Shown: positions 1 through 8,469 of the stretch, piece after piece
Numbering within the stretch: position 1 is the first letter of the stretch
How the letters are laid out: each line of letters starts with the position of its first letter
Assembly (NCBI GenBank): GCA_002505765.1
Contig: DAVZ01000033.1
Span: forward strand, 1 to 15,758
Origin: Methanobacterium sp. UBA176
GTDB lineage: Archaea > Methanobacteriota > Methanobacteria > Methanobacteriales > Methanobacteriaceae
DNA length: 15,758 bases
Direction: 5' to 3'
Notes under the pieces: model-generated
Seen by the model: only the letters and a program-made list of their open reading frames with translations
Databases searched by the model: none
Told to the model about the DNA's origin: nothing
Position numbers and translations under genes: made by a program

Positions 1-1069
1 CGTGTGAAGTAACATAGGCAAAACTCTGCAACTCTTTATTAGAACATTCCAGGTTCATTATTGCTTCTTTAAGTTCTTTTGTCCGATCTTTAACCTGTTC
101 TTCTAAATTATCAGCAAGAGTCTTGTATTTTTCTTCACTCTCCTTTAATGCATGGTTTGAGATCAGTCGATTAATAGCAATGGAAATATAATCAGACACG
201 GTTTTCATTACTTCAATTTCTTTAGATTTAAAGGTGGATCGAGATTTAGTTCCAAAAGCAAGAGCTCCAACACTTTTGCCTTCAATTAAAAGTGGATGGC
301 ATGCATAAGCCTGGACCCCATAGGATTTTACCAGTTTTACTATGGGATCAGGAGTTTTAATGTTTCCTGCGGTTATTGTGTGTGATTCTGCTGCACATCC
401 ACTTACTGCAAAACTGTAATCTAACCATTCAATTCTTTTTGCTTCCAAATCAGGAATGCCCGCATAAGCATTTAAATGGAGGCAATTTCTTTCATTGTCA
501 ATGAGGTAATTGAAGAATACCTCACACTCTAAAAATTCCATAGTCTTTTTGCAAAGGTTATCAATGATATTCTGGGGATTTTCAATGGCAAGAAGATTAC
601 TTGCAAGGTCAGCTAAAAGTTTATCCCGCTGATAATTCCATATAAGTTCCTTTTCAGCCTCTTCTTGCTTAGTTATATCTGATATCTGTACCAAAAATCC
701 GGTTTTACTTGAGATAATTAAAACACTAATATAAATAATCCCTGATTTTTTAGCATTATAAAAACTGGTCTTTTTGAAATCTTCAAAATTAATAAGGGTC
801 TTAAACTTTAAATTTCCCTTTTCAATTAATTTGTTCCTGTTTATTTTAATAATGGGATTTTTAAATAGATTCATTCCTTTTATATGGTCTAAATTAGAGA
901 TACCTATAATTTCTAAGGCTGCAGGATTAACATTCATTAAATTGCCTTTTTTATCAAAGATTAGAATACCAATTAATAAATCTTCATAATTTATCTGGTT
1001 ATTTAAATTATTACTTTTATCTATTAATTTCTCTATTTTATGCAGTCTTTCCACAAATATCCCTAACAT
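1..1069 (-). CDS. PAS-GAF sensor histidine kinase, C-terminal part outside the window
   Basis: This is an open frame of 356 codons running off the window start. I translated it by hand and found no stop. It would be a cytoplasmic sensor kinase that autophosphorylates on histidine; no membrane segment is visible. The order is a PAS domain (about 25-130, ending FLVQISDITKQE), a GAF domain (about 146-305, with NCLHLNAYAGIP and VGALAFGTKS), a charged coiled linker (about 310-345), and the start of HisKA. The last full codon is the histidine of the H-box (SFAYVTSH), residue 356, so the ATP-binding domain lies beyond the window. The ATG at 1069 is the first possible start, because an in-frame TAA lies two codons upstream (1073-1075). 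No clear ribosome site precedes it. Its last 50 bases are nearly identical to the same region of the kinase at 4123-6606, so the two are paralogues. The signal it senses cannot be read from the sequence. Confidence 0.9.
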   Translation of the reverse strand, partial: MLGIFVERLHKIEKLIDKSNNLNNQINYEDLLIGILIFDKKGNLMNVNPAALEIIGISNLDHIKGMNLFKNPIIKINRNKLIEKGNLKFKTLINFEDFKKTSFYNAKKSGIIYISVLIISSKTGFLVQISDITKQEEAEKELIWNYQRDKLLADLASNLLAIENPQNIIDNLCKKTMEFLECEVFFNYLIDNERNCLHLNAYAGIPDLEAKRIEWLDYSFAVSGCAAESHTITAGNIKTPDPIVKLVKSYGVQAYACHPLLIEGKSVGALAFGTKSRSTFKSKEIEVMKTVSDYISIAINRLISNHALKESEEKYKTLADNLEEQVKDRTKELKEAIMNLECSNKELQSFAYVTSH

Positions 1070-1378
1070 ATTTTATTTAAATAATATTCTAAAACAAAAT
1101 TATATGTTTATATTTAGTTTTCATAATAAATTAAATTTCTGATTTTTAAAGAATTCTTCTTAAAGGTTATTTTAAAATAATTAAGTCAGCCATTAAAAAA
1201 GCTAAAATCAAATAGATTAATTATTAATTTAATCTGAAACCAAAAAGCAGCCTGATTATCTAAATTATTACTTAAAAACAGTAATTATTTTATTATTGAC
1301 TTCAAAAGTTATTTTCTCCTTCAATAATAAATAATTATTTGAATCAATAGAAAATTAAAAAATTAATAAAGGAATGGT
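1070..1378. other. AT-rich intergenic region between kinase and symporter
   Basis: About 310 bases with no supported gene. It should hold the promoter of the leftward kinase and the 3' end of the leftward symporter transcript. A weak TATA-like stretch, AAATATAAAC on the minus strand, lies around 1106-1115, about 40 bases before the kinase start. On the minus strand a run of six T at 1357-1362, within a T-rich stretch, could end the symporter transcript. Neither signal is strong. Confidence 0.5.
1349..1366 (-). terminator. Possible T-run terminator after the symporter
   Basis: Read on the minus strand, 13-30 bases after the symporter stop, the sequence is ATTAATTTTTTAATTTTC. T-rich tracts end transcription in archaea without needing a hairpin. 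In DNA this AT-rich the signal is weak. Confidence 0.35.
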
Positions 1379-2977
1379 TTATATTCCCTTAAATATTTCA
1401 TCTAGCTGTTCTTTTTCGGGCGGTTTAGTTAATAAACTGACAATAACTGTTATTAAGAATGAAATAGGCAGTGCAATAACAATTGAATCTACTGTAGGCC
1501 AGGGATTAGTACCTATAAGTACTACCTGGCCTGTAAGAGCCTTACAAATACCCAGTGCTGCCGCTGATTTTTTGTATTCAAACACGAGCCAGAACACGCT
1601 TATTAATGTTCCAATTACCAGGCCAGAAATCACTCCTGCTTTTGTGGATCTTTTCCAGAATAGCGCAAATGCATACATACTCAGAAACGCCGCGGCTGTA
1701 ATACTAAACCAGATTGCTGTACCAACAGCTATGATACCTGCTGGGAGAATTAAACCCAGAATAACAGCAATTATAACTGCTATTGTTATTCCTGCCCTGG
1801 CAACGAGTACAGATGATTTACCCTTTGTTCCAGTGACTGTTTCATAAACATCTCTTCCAATGGCTGTTCCCTGCACGTGGAATTGGGATGAAAGCGTAGA
1901 CATGGCTGCTGAAAGCAGAGTAATCATGAATAGATATGCAAACCATAATGGCATCGCAGAGGTAATGAATGTTGGAATTATTTTATCCATATTACCTCCA
2001 GCCACTTGAATGGCTATCTTTCCAACTGTGTCAAAGAAGTAAACGTTGGAAAGTGCCCCCACGACAAATGCGGTACCTGTCATCATGAATATGAATATCC
2101 CTCCGATGAGTACAGCTCTGTTTAGTTCACGGTTTGATTTAACGGTCATAAATCTTACTGCAAGCTGTGGCTGTGATAAAACACCTATACCAACTCCCAG
2201 GATTAAAGTACTGACTAAGGTCCACCAGAATGGGCTTCCCAGAGCAGGCATGGATGTCCAACCAGTAAACCCTGTAGCCGCCGCTTTCGCTGTGGCCTGG
2301 GCTGGCACTACATTAATTAAATTGGTAAGTGCCTGATTACCTGCAGTGACTCCTCCAAGTATCCAGTAGATTGAACCCAATAGAATAACCATTCCTACAA
2401 ACATTATTGTCCCCTGAAGGGCGTCAGTGTACATCACACCCCTTAAGCCACCGAAAACCACGTAAACTGCCACGATCATGGCCATTATCACCAAAGCTAT
2501 TGTATAATCTATTTGCAATGTAGTTTCCACGAATCTGGCCATTCCAATTAAAACTACTGAGGCATATAGTGGCATCCCAAGGAATATTACTGCTCCTGAG
2601 AAGTACTGAATAAATTTACTGTTATAACGTCTGGATAGAAACTCAGGGAAAGTTAAAGCGCTTAAGTTATGCCCCATTTTCCTTGTACGTTTTCCAAATA
2701 AGACAAAAGCGATAAAAATACCTACAATAATGTTTAATACAGTTAACCATAAAAGACCCATTCCGTAAACACCGGCTGTACCACCGAATCCTACTATTGC
2801 TGCTGTACTGATGAATGTGGCACCGTAACTTAGTGCCATGATAAATGGATGTGTTTTTCTTCCGGCAACCATATAATCGTCAGCACTTTTAGTCCTCTTC
2901 CAGGCTATATATCCAACGTAACCTACCAATAAAAGGTATATTAATACTACAATAGTTAATAAAAATGTATTTTCCAT
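1379..2977 (-). CDS. Sodium:solute symporter family (SSS) transporter
   Basis: A 532-residue integral membrane protein of the SSS/PutP-PanF type, expected to couple sodium entry to uptake of a small organic solute. Hydrophobic segments run along the whole length, about 13 in all, the usual number for the family. Family marks are YIAWKRTKSADDYMVAGR after the first helix (about 22-40), GGLRGVMYTDALQG (about 175-190), and SAAMSTLSSQFHVQGTA (356-372). S360 and T361 in that last segment align with the Na+-binding Ser340/Thr341 of E. coli PutP. The ATG at 2977 has a GTGAT ribosome site (2981-2985) lying in the 11-base gap after the stop of the small upstream gene, so the two genes are one unit. The substrate cannot be read from sequence. 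Older annotation calls related methanogen proteins pantothenate permeases, which I would not rely on. A broken second copy lies at 12651-13429. Confidence 0.93.
   Translation of the reverse strand: MENTFLLTIVVLIYLLLVGYVGYIAWKRTKSADDYMVAGRKTHPFIMALSYGATFISTAAIVGFGGTAGVYGMGLLWLTVLNIIVGIFIAFVLFGKRTRKMGHNLSALTFPEFLSRRYNSKFIQYFSGAVIFLGMPLYASVVLIGMARFVETTLQIDYTIALVIMAMIVAVYVVFGGLRGVMYTDALQGTIMFVGMVILLGSIYWILGGVTAGNQALTNLINVVPAQATAKAAATGFTGWTSMPALGSPFWWTLVSTLILGVGIGVLSQPQLAVRFMTVKSNRELNRAVLIGGIFIFMMTGTAFVVGALSNVYFFDTVGKIAIQVAGGNMDKIIPTFITSAMPLWFAYLFMITLLSAAMSTLSSQFHVQGTAIGRDVYETVTGTKGKSSVLVARAGITIAVIIAVILGLILPAGIIAVGTAIWFSITAAAFLSMYAFALFWKRSTKAGVISGLVIGTLISVFWLVFEYKKSAAALGICKALTGQVVLIGTNPWPTVDSIVIALPISFLITVIVSLLTKPPEKEQLDEIFKGI
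2807..2895. repeat. 89-bp direct repeat, copy in the intact symporter
   Basis: These 89 bases, coding for about residues 28-57 of the symporter, recur at 13266-13354 with a single mismatch (88 of 89) in the same orientation. The copies are about 10.46 kb apart. Confidence 0.85.
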
Positions 2978-2988
2978 TTAATCACAAC

Positions 2989-3198
2989 CTATCCTTCTTC
3001 ATCCCATAATCCCAATTCTTTTTCTTCCATTTCTTTTTCTTTCTTGTGCCATTCCATTTCTTCTTTAATCTGTTCCTCTTCATCTTCTCCGCCTTTATTC
3101 CAGTTTAAAGCTCCATAAACTACACATGACAACATGCTTAAAATGCAGAGGATATAAGCCCCCCATATCCAGGGATCGTCAATTCCTAATACCATCAT
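2989..3198 (-). CDS. Small one-helix membrane protein, symporter accessory subunit
   Basis: A 69-residue protein with one hydrophobic helix (about 10-30, WGAYILCILSMLSCVVYGAL), followed by a highly charged Glu/Lys tail predicted to be helical and cytoplasmic (EDEEEQIKEEMEWHKKEKEM). It lies directly upstream of the symporter with 11 bases between them. Small proteins of this shape occur next to SSS symporters in archaea and are annotated as symporter small accessory proteins; a role in assembly or stability is inference. The frame can be extended to a GTG at 3204, but that GTG lies inside the strong ribosome site AAAGGAGGTGA. The ATG at 3198, or the next ATG at 3195, is therefore the real start. 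A good TATA box sits upstream at 3265-3276. Confidence 0.85.
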   Translation of the reverse strand: MMVLGIDDPWIWGAYILCILSMLSCVVYGALNWNKGGEDEEEQIKEEMEWHKKEKEMEEKELGLWDEEG

Positions 3199-3264
3199 TT
3201 TCACCTCCTTTCACATTTTAAAACTGTTCAACTATAGATTGATGACTATAATTGAAAATAAGAA

Positions 3265-3276
3265 CCTTTTATACTT
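3265..3276 (-). promoter_or_regulatory. TATA box of the accessory protein-symporter unit
   Basis: On the minus strand the sequence reads AAGTATAAAAGG, a good archaeal TATA box. It lies about 70 bases upstream of the ATG at 3198, which would give a leader of about 45 bases ending in a strong GGAGGTGA ribosome site. No operator-like palindrome is obvious beside it. Confidence 0.55.
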
Positions 3277-3404
3277 ATCTATTTGCAATTTTAACAATAT
3301 GCAGAAATTATTCAGTTAAACAGTAATTTTCTAAAATTATTTTAGGCTTTTGGTAATTTAAATATATTTTGTTTAAAATAATACCTTTAAAAAGCTAAAT
3401 TAAT

Positions 3405-3653
3405 ATGTAGGACAAACCTGTGTCATTGAACTGGCATGAAAAAACTTTGGTGTATAAAGATAAAATGTTGATTAGGAAAGGTAGATACTGAATTTGAAAG
3501 ACCAATGAGTAATATATTTTATTAGAAAGTAAATTAAATTCCATGTTTCGGATAAAATAAGCATCGAAAGCACCAGAATTGTATCCTGGATTTGATGGAA
3601 GGAATAATATTATAAAGCAATTGATTAATATTGATGAATCCTGTTCAAAATAA
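3405..3653 (+). pseudogene. Decayed small gene with five in-frame stops
   Basis: One frame from the ATG at 3405 to the TAA at 3651-3653 (83 codons including the final stop) reads like protein but is broken by TAG (codon 2), TGA, TGA, TAA and TAA. The stretches between stops look coding: DKPVSLNWHEKTLVYKDKM in the first part and ASKAPELYPGFDGRNNIIKQ in the last. Both lie in the same frame, so single-base changes alone could explain the decay; for example, the two TGA could once have been TGG. I do not recognise the family. The ATG has no clear ribosome site. It could be chance reading in AT-rich DNA, but Trp, His, Pro and Gly codons in these places are unusual for random AT-rich sequence. Confidence 0.35.
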
Positions 3654-3750
3654 AAATTAACTTATTTAATGATAATACATCTTATTTAACTAAATATCAG
3701 TGTAATACTAAATTATATTAGATATTTAATCACATTATTAAGGTGAAACC

Positions 3751-4113
3751 ATGGATTTAACAAAAAAAGAGATTGAAATACTTCAGGAACAGTTGATTCT
3801 TATCTATAAATTAATATATCAGGATAGCACTTATAAATCATTTTATTTTAGGGATATAGACACTGGTAAACATCCTGAAAGCAAAAGTCATTTAATAAAC
3901 AAATTTAATGAACTTGAAAATTCGGAAAGCATGTTAAAAAGTTGTATTATGGAGTTAGAAAAAATTAAAGAAAGTAAAGACATTAATGATGATTTTTTTT
4001 ATAAAATAATGGCAGAATACAGGTTAAGAGATTTAAAAGAGAAATATAATATAGTTGATGTTGAGGATATCGATAAATTAGGGATAGAAAAGGTGCTTAA
4101 AAAAATTAATTAA
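3751..4113 (+). CDS. Orphan helical protein of 120 residues
   Basis: I do not recognise this family. The start is well supported: ATG at 3751 is preceded by AAGGTGA (3740-3746) at the usual distance, with a TATA-like element near 3710-3720. The protein is charged and rich in Lys, Glu, Ile and Leu. It has no signal peptide, membrane segment or cysteine cluster, and is probably almost all helix, with a coiled stretch about 45-75 (NKFNELENSESMLKSCIMELEKIK). The C-terminus (about 95-120) could be a small helical hairpin. It converges with the kinase at 4123, with only 9 bases between the two stop codons, so the two transcripts must overlap at their 3' ends. No function can be assigned. It could be a lineage-restricted gene. 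Confidence 0.7.
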   Translation: MDLTKKEIEILQEQLILIYKLIYQDSTYKSFYFRDIDTGKHPESKSHLINKFNELENSESMLKSCIMELEKIKESKDINDDFFYKIMAEYRLRDLKEKYNIVDVEDIDKLGIEKVLKKIN

Positions 4114-4122
4114 TATCTTTAT

Positions 4123-6606
4123 TCATTTAAACATTTTTTCTGGATTTTCATCAGAGGGTAAGGTAAAGAAAAATGTAGAACCCGTTCCATATTCAGATTC
4201 GGCCCATATTTGGCCGCCGTGCCTTTCTACAATTTTTTTGGCAACTGAAAGTCCAATTCCAGTTCCGCTGTATTTTTCTCTGGTGTGTAACCTCTGGAAA
4301 ATGGTGAATATACGGTCTTTGTACTGGGGTTCGAATCCTATTCCATTATCAGATACAGAAAATATATATTCATTGTTTTCTTTATCTTTTCTGGCTGTAA
4401 TATTAATTTTGGGCGGAATTTCTGACTTCCTGAACTTAATTGCATTTCCAATAAGATTCTGGAATAATTGTGAAAGCTGGCCAGAATCAGCATACACATC
4501 TGGTAATGGGTCACTGGTTATTAAAGATTTGTTCTCGTCAATCGCTACGCGGAGGTTTGAGATTACATTTTTAAGCACTTCTTCAGTGTGTGTGAGTTTA
4601 AATTCCTTTTTCCTTGTTGATACTCTTGAATAATCCAGTAAATCATTAATCAGTATCTGCATTCTTTTTGCAGCTTCTACAATGTATTCTATAAATTCAT
4701 CAGCATCTGAATCCAATCTATCCTTATAACGCTTTTCCAGTAACTGGGTGAAACTGGCAATGGTGCGCAGCGGTTCCTGCAAATCGTGTGAAGTAACATA
4801 GGCAAACTGCTGCAATTCATTATTAGAACGCTTTAATTCTTCTATAAGCATTTTTTGGTTTTCTTCTGCCTTTTTAATATCTGTTATATCCTGGATAGTT
4901 CCCATCATCTTAACAGCCTTTCCGTCACTGTTAAGAACGACTTCTGCCTGGTTTCGCACTATTTTCTGGGAATTATCAGGTAGAATAATACTGTGATCGA
5001 TGCAATATGGCTTTTTCTTGTTCAAGGCCTTTTTTACCGATTCATTTACAAAATCCCTGTCATCTGGATGAACCTGACTTAAAAATGCTTCAAATCCAGA
5101 ATCAAAACTTTCTGGATTTAATTCAAAAATTCGATAAATTTCGCCGGACCATGATAATTGGTTTGTATTGATGTTCCAGTTCCAGTTTCCAATATGGGCC
5201 ATTTTTTGGGCTTTAGCAAGATTTCTTTGGCTATTTTTAAGTTCTTTCTCTGCTTTTTCCCTTTCTTCTAGTTCAATTTTCAGCATTTCATTTGCTGTTT
5301 TAAGTTCTCTGGTACGTTTTTCAACCCTTATTTCCAGTTCATTTTTTGCTTTTTCCAGGGATTCTTCTATCTGTTTACGTTCTGTTATATCCTGTTCAAC
5401 GCAGATTATCTTAAGGGGATGACCTGCAAAATCAGTAGCTACTTCCCCTTGACATGAAATCACCTTTAAATCTCCATCAGGGCGAAATATGCGAATTTCA
5501 TAGCTAAATGGCTTGTGATCATTTAGGGCATTCATTAGGACCTCATCCACCACGTTTTGGTCCTCTGGATGCACCATATTAAAAATACTATCAAATTTTG
5601 CCCCCCTTTGATCAGGATCAAGACCATAGATGTTATACAACTCATCAGACCATGTAATTACATTATCCTGGATATCCCATTCCCAGTTACCAGCGTGGCC
5701 GATTCTTTGAGCTTCCTGGAGCTGTTTATAGTTTTTTTCAAGGGTTTTCCTTATTTTAACAGGTTCTGTAACATCGTGCATTAATAGGAGCGTACCCATA
5801 TAATTTTTATTATTATAAAAAGCTTTCACTGATGATTCTATTGTTATTTTTTCACCATTGCTTTTAAAACAGACGTTTTCCCCATGCCATGTTCCTGAAG
5901 TTTCTAACTGGCGAAGGGCACGTTTTTTGTCATCTTTACTTATCCATCGATATCCTATAATTTCTGATAATATTTTTCCTTCCACATCTTCAAAATTAAA
6001 GCCAAATAATTTTTCTGCACCTTCGTTCCAGTAAAGTATATGGTTCTGGTGGTCTACAGTTATAATTGCATCATTAACCTTGGATAGGATATCTGCCTGA
6101 AATTCTATTTCATCTTCTTTATCTTTAAGCGGAGTAATATCGTCCATTATGACATAAACTGATTTTAAAGAGTTATTATCATTAAATTCAGGGATATAAC
6201 GTGTATTATAGTATTTTAACTCTCCGAATAAATTTAATCGAAATTCAAAGCTTTGAATTTCTCCAGTTTTAAATACTTTATCTAAAATAGTTTCAATATT
6301 GTCTAGATATTCATCAGGAATACTTAATTCTCTGTCGGTTTTCATCTTGCATTTTTCTGGATCTATGTCCCAAATCTGTCCAAATGCAGGATTAGCGTAT
6401 ATATGACGGAACTTTTCATCGTAAATGGTAATTGCTTCAGACAGGTGCTTGGAAAGTGCCTCAAAATCTTTTATATCTTGTTTACTATGACCAGTAATTC
6501 TGGTATCCGATTTGGGGGAATGATGAATTTCATTGAATCTTTCTGCTGGCTGCTGGTGAATGTTTGTTTTTTCGGGGAATATATTCACTCCAGTGTTCTT
6601 TTCCAT
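4123..6606 (-). CDS. Four-PAS sensor histidine kinase
   Basis: A cytoplasmic hybrid-length sensor kinase of 827 residues with no membrane helix. Numbering from the ATG at 6606: PAS1 about 47-157, PAS2 162-284, PAS3 297-410 (PAS_3 type, GNWEWDIQDN), a coiled linker 410-462, PAS4 463-580 (again PAS_3 type, GNWNWNINTN), HisKA 597-662 with phosphoacceptor H607 in TSHDLQEP, and HATPase_c about 702-817. The ATPase keeps its N box (QNLIGNAIKF), G1 (DNGIGF) and G2 (GTGIGLS), so it should be active. No receiver domain is attached and no response regulator is encoded in the window. The frame extends to a GTG at 6615, but the AAAGGTGG ribosome site overlaps that GTG, so the ATG at 6606 is the better start. 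PAS3 and PAS4 resemble each other and probably arose by duplication. The PAS protein at 6805-8469 lies upstream on the same strand, about 200 bases away. Confidence 0.93.
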   Translation of the reverse strand: MEKNTGVNIFPEKTNIHQQPAERFNEIHHSPKSDTRITGHSKQDIKDFEALSKHLSEAITIYDEKFRHIYANPAFGQIWDIDPEKCKMKTDRELSIPDEYLDNIETILDKVFKTGEIQSFEFRLNLFGELKYYNTRYIPEFNDNNSLKSVYVIMDDITPLKDKEDEIEFQADILSKVNDAIITVDHQNHILYWNEGAEKLFGFNFEDVEGKILSEIIGYRWISKDDKKRALRQLETSGTWHGENVCFKSNGEKITIESSVKAFYNNKNYMGTLLLMHDVTEPVKIRKTLEKNYKQLQEAQRIGHAGNWEWDIQDNVITWSDELYNIYGLDPDQRGAKFDSIFNMVHPEDQNVVDEVLMNALNDHKPFSYEIRIFRPDGDLKVISCQGEVATDFAGHPLKIICVEQDITERKQIEESLEKAKNELEIRVEKRTRELKTANEMLKIELEEREKAEKELKNSQRNLAKAQKMAHIGNWNWNINTNQLSWSGEIYRIFELNPESFDSGFEAFLSQVHPDDRDFVNESVKKALNKKKPYCIDHSIILPDNSQKIVRNQAEVVLNSDGKAVKMMGTIQDITDIKKAEENQKMLIEELKRSNNELQQFAYVTSHDLQEPLRTIASFTQLLEKRYKDRLDSDADEFIEYIVEAAKRMQILINDLLDYSRVSTRKKEFKLTHTEEVLKNVISNLRVAIDENKSLITSDPLPDVYADSGQLSQLFQNLIGNAIKFRKSEIPPKINITARKDKENNEYIFSVSDNGIGFEPQYKDRIFTIFQRLHTREKYSGTGIGLSVAKKIVERHGGQIWAESEYGTGSTFFFTLPSDENPEKMFK

Positions 6607-6804
6607 ACCTTCCACCTTTAAGTTAGAGAATTGTAAGAAAACTTAAATGATCGTTGAATATGGTATATTGGACGTTTCTTATTATTATATTTTGTTATTT
6701 GGGTATTATATGCTCTAAGGGAAGTTTAAAAAAATTATTTGAAATTATATAATTAAAAAATAATCAAATAATTAATAAAATGATAGAAAATACTGCTGGG
6801 CGAT
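6607..6804 (-). promoter_or_regulatory. Spacer with likely promoter for the four-PAS kinase
   Basis: These 198 AT-rich bases separate the PAS-only protein from the kinase. On the minus strand AAAATATAATAATAAG (about 6679-6694) is a possible TATA box, giving a leader of about 50 bases, and AAAGGTGG just before the ATG is the ribosome site. T-rich stretches near 6750-6800 could end the upstream transcript. No trace of a kinase domain that could once have been fused to the PAS protein is visible here. Confidence 0.4.
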
Positions 6805-8469
6805 TCAATCTTTTTTTAGTTTACTGATATCTGCAGCAATTACGACTCCTAAAATAATCTGCCCATTTTTATCCTTTATTGGAGTAGAACTAACGCTAAG
6901 TATCTTCTTTGTTCCATTTTCAGACAAAAGTGATATTTCTTCACCTGTAACCACTTCGCCAGTGGTTATTGAACGCGCTAAAGGCCATTCTTCAGGTTTA
7001 TATGCACTACCGTCAGAATGAAATCCCTTATAAGTACTGTAGTCTTCAATACTCTCCGAGGGTTTATATGGCTGTTCCCAAATTTTTTCAAACTGTTCAT
7101 TAACCCTTATTAACCTTCCTGAAGGAGCTTCAGCAACAGCAACAGATACGGGAATATTATTTAAAACTGTATCCAGAAGTTTTTGTTCATATATTAATTG
7201 TTCCTCAGTTTTTTTCTGTTCTGTTATATCTCGTGTAATGCTTCCTATTATGATCCCTCTTTCAGTTTTAATTGGATAAGTAACTGATTGTGTAAACCTT
7301 ATTTCTCCATCAGGGCGTTGAATTTTACGATCTAATGGTTTGTTTATCCACTCTGCCTTACCAGTCTGCAGAAATTGTAAGATTGTGCCTTGTATGTATT
7401 CGTATAATTCCGGAGTTTTTTCTTCTTCAGGTAGTAATTCATATTGTGATTCCCAGACTGGTTTACCAATAAATTCATCTCTTTTTACTCCGGTTATTTC
7501 TTCCATACCTTTATTCCATTCAATAAGGATACCTGATTCGTCCATTATTGAAATACCATCTGTAGATTGCTCTATTGTACTTCTGAATTTTTCTTCACTC
7601 TCAAGTAAATCCATTTCTGCTTTTTTCTGTTCTGTTATATTTCTAACTGTTTCAATAGCACCATAAAGATTTTTATCTTTATCATAAAGTGGTGATGCCT
7701 TAACGAATACGTAAGCTCCTTTTCCCCCAAATAGGTTATTTACAAATACTTCTGCAAATAAGGTAGTTCCTTCCCTTTTTACATAACTGTATTTTGATTC
7801 TATTTCTTTTTCATCTAAAAAAATCAGATCTATTACTATTGGCCTTTTTTCACCATAAAATGGTACTGAATAAGCATAATCACCTTTTCCAATTATTTCT
7901 TCTTTGTATACACCTGTCATTTCTTCAATAGCTTTATTCCAGGCAATAACTATTTTGTTTTCATCAATTACAAAGGTAGCATCAGGTAGAAATTCAATAA
8001 TATCCTGGAGTTTTTGATTTGCTGCCAGTATTTCTTCTTCTGCTTTTTTTTGTTTAGTTATATCTGTGCTTAATGTAATGTATATGTCCTCTTTCGGTAC
8101 GAATGCAGTTACTGAAAAATATTTATCTAAAGGAGCAAAATAAGTCTGGTATTTCTTCCCTCTTCCTGTAGATATAACTTCATAAGCTATCTTAAGCTCT
8201 TCCTGAGCAGTTTCGTATCCATAAAGGTCTGTTATATTTTTTCCGATTAATTCCTTCTTCAATGATTTGCGCTGTCTGTAGGCTGCAAGATTTGCATATA
8301 TCACAGTAAGATCTATTATTTTATCAGAACCATAACGTACTGGGGTATAAACGATCACACCTTCCTGCATATATTCAAAAAAGCGATAATCTAAATCAGG
8401 TAAGGGTCCATATTCTTCTGTTTCAATACTTTCTTCATCATCAGCGAAGTCTGGTCTTCTATTATTCAT
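6805..8469 (-). CDS. PAS-only sensor protein with four PAS domains
   Basis: A 554-residue soluble protein made of PAS domains in series: about 25-140 (ends STDITKQKKAEEE), 150-282 (ends RNITEQKKAE), 288-418 (ends TRDITEQKKTEEQ) and 428-550 (ends AADISKLKKD). It stops directly after the last PAS domain, with no HisKA, ATPase, GGDEF or DNA-binding part. Ligand or redox sensing through PAS pockets is the family role; the output must come from a partner. The adjacent four-PAS kinase (4123-6606) is the obvious candidate, by inference. The ATG at 8469 has an AGGAG ribosome site 8 bases upstream. The C-terminal DISKLKKD is where many such proteins continue into HisKA, so it may be a kinase that lost its end, but the downstream 198 bases show no remnant. 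Confidence 0.88.
   Translation of the reverse strand: MNNRRPDFADDEESIETEEYGPLPDLDYRFFEYMQEGVIVYTPVRYGSDKIIDLTVIYANLAAYRQRKSLKKELIGKNITDLYGYETAQEELKIAYEVISTGRGKKYQTYFAPLDKYFSVTAFVPKEDIYITLSTDITKQKKAEEEILAANQKLQDIIEFLPDATFVIDENKIVIAWNKAIEEMTGVYKEEIIGKGDYAYSVPFYGEKRPIVIDLIFLDEKEIESKYSYVKREGTTLFAEVFVNNLFGGKGAYVFVKASPLYDKDKNLYGAIETVRNITEQKKAEMDLLESEEKFRSTIEQSTDGISIMDESGILIEWNKGMEEITGVKRDEFIGKPVWESQYELLPEEEKTPELYEYIQGTILQFLQTGKAEWINKPLDRKIQRPDGEIRFTQSVTYPIKTERGIIIGSITRDITEQKKTEEQLIYEQKLLDTVLNNIPVSVAVAEAPSGRLIRVNEQFEKIWEQPYKPSESIEDYSTYKGFHSDGSAYKPEEWPLARSITTGEVVTGEEISLLSENGTKKILSVSSTPIKDKNGQIILGVVIAADISKLKKD

Larger units (their letters stand above)
3205..3750. other. Divergent intergenic region (546 bp)
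   Basis: It lies between the leftward symporter unit and the rightward 3751 gene. Besides the TATA box at 3265-3276 and the putative pseudogene at 3405-3653, it holds a TATA-like AAATTATATTA at 3710-3720 that could serve the 3751 gene. The rest is AT-rich with nothing I can identify. Confidence 0.5.

Noticed and set aside
774..989. 71-codon plus-strand frame
   Set aside because: It is antisense to the PAS domain of the leftward kinase, which is open over the whole 1069 bases.
1374..2336. Plus-strand frames opposite the symporter
   Set aside because: They are antisense shadows of an obvious membrane transporter, with no ribosome sites and no family resemblance.
3405..3410. TAG at codon 2 read as pyrrolysine
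   Set aside because: The same frame also has TGA and TAA stops, so amber readthrough would not rescue it.
4123..8469. A single split kinase made of the PAS protein and the four-PAS kinase
   Set aside because: Each has its own ribosome site and start, and the 198-base gap has no coding remnant.
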